A model generated the notes under the pieces. It had not been told where the DNA came from, ran no database searches, and saw nothing but the letters and a program-made list of their open reading frames with translations. The position numbers and the translations under genes are program-made. Positions 23,508-23,545 of a stretch of 23,545 bases of DNA are shown here, piece by piece (positions within the stretch are counted from its first letter, which is position 1; each line of letters begins with the position of its first letter). The DNA comes from Eubacterium sp. (GTDB taxonomy: Bacteria; Bacillota_A; Clostridia; Lachnospirales; Lachnospiraceae): positions 1 through 23,545 of the forward strand of contig JAILEL010000028.1 in the NCBI GenBank assembly GCA_024687845.1, read 5' to 3'.

Positions 23508-23545
23508 CCTGCTTCACAGGTATCATGAGATAAGTAAACAAAAAG

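Noticed and set aside
23251..23545. Riboswitch for the MMPL gene.
   Set aside because: The likely promoter lies between the structure and the gene, so the structure would not be in the main MMPL transcript; no known aptamer consensus recognised.
1..23545. tRNA or rRNA genes, insertion sequences, integrases or phage genes.
   Set aside because: No transposase, recombinase or RNA gene signature was found by reading either strand.

Overview
The window reads as a chromosomal segment of a low-GC Gram-positive Firmicute, most likely a Lachnospiraceae-type anaerobe (Butyrivibrio/Pseudobutyrivibrio-like). This is inferred from AT-rich DNA, strong AAGGAG-type ribosome binding sites, the DapL aminotransferase route to diaminopimelate, and the mix of a surface GH13 enzyme, a transglutaminase-like lipoprotein-sized exported protein and an MMPL exporter. 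No species call is possible from sequence alone. There is no gap longer than 300 bp; the two largest (13757-14047 and 23255-23545, about 290 bp each) hold promoters and a shared structured repeat.

Region 1 (1-11460, all minus strand, transcribed right to left) is a surface polysaccharide operon. In order of transcription: rfbF, rfbG, rfbH and an extended SDR make a CDP-3,6-dideoxyhexose-type precursor. Next come a GtrB/DPM1-like GT2 that loads a sugar on polyprenyl phosphate and a GT-C membrane glycosyltransferase that would use it. Last are an RmlC epimerase, the ABC exporter Wzm/Wzt, and a SAM methyltransferase cut by the window edge. Wzm carries an unusual extracytoplasmic N-terminal domain and Wzt has a C-terminal sugar-recognition domain behind a long acidic linker. 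Directly upstream and on the same strand are dapL and dapF (11518-13756), so meso-diaminopimelate synthesis may be co-transcribed with the polysaccharide genes.

Region 2 (13907-16330) holds the only two plus-strand genes. One is a protein with two cyclic-nucleotide-binding domains and no DNA-binding domain. The other is a PAS / class III nucleotide cyclase / PilZ-like protein whose purine-selecting residue is Glu, as in guanylate cyclases. They have a near-consensus promoter and a strong terminator, and form a compact second-messenger module.

Region 3 (16329-23254, minus strand) contains an MMPL/RND exporter with its own promoter and terminator, a membrane-tethered GH13 alpha-amylase-family enzyme with its own promoter, an exported transglutaminase-fold protein lacking the usual catalytic His, and the CCA-adding enzyme.

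Non-coding features of most interest: (a) a ~40-bp element present upstream of both the cyclase module and the MMPL gene (34 of 39 aligned positions identical), foldable in both places but with different pairing partners; (b) a cluster of GAA-triloop palindromes between rfbF and rfbG, bracketed by two identical 31-bp copies, one of which supplies the rfbF stop codon.
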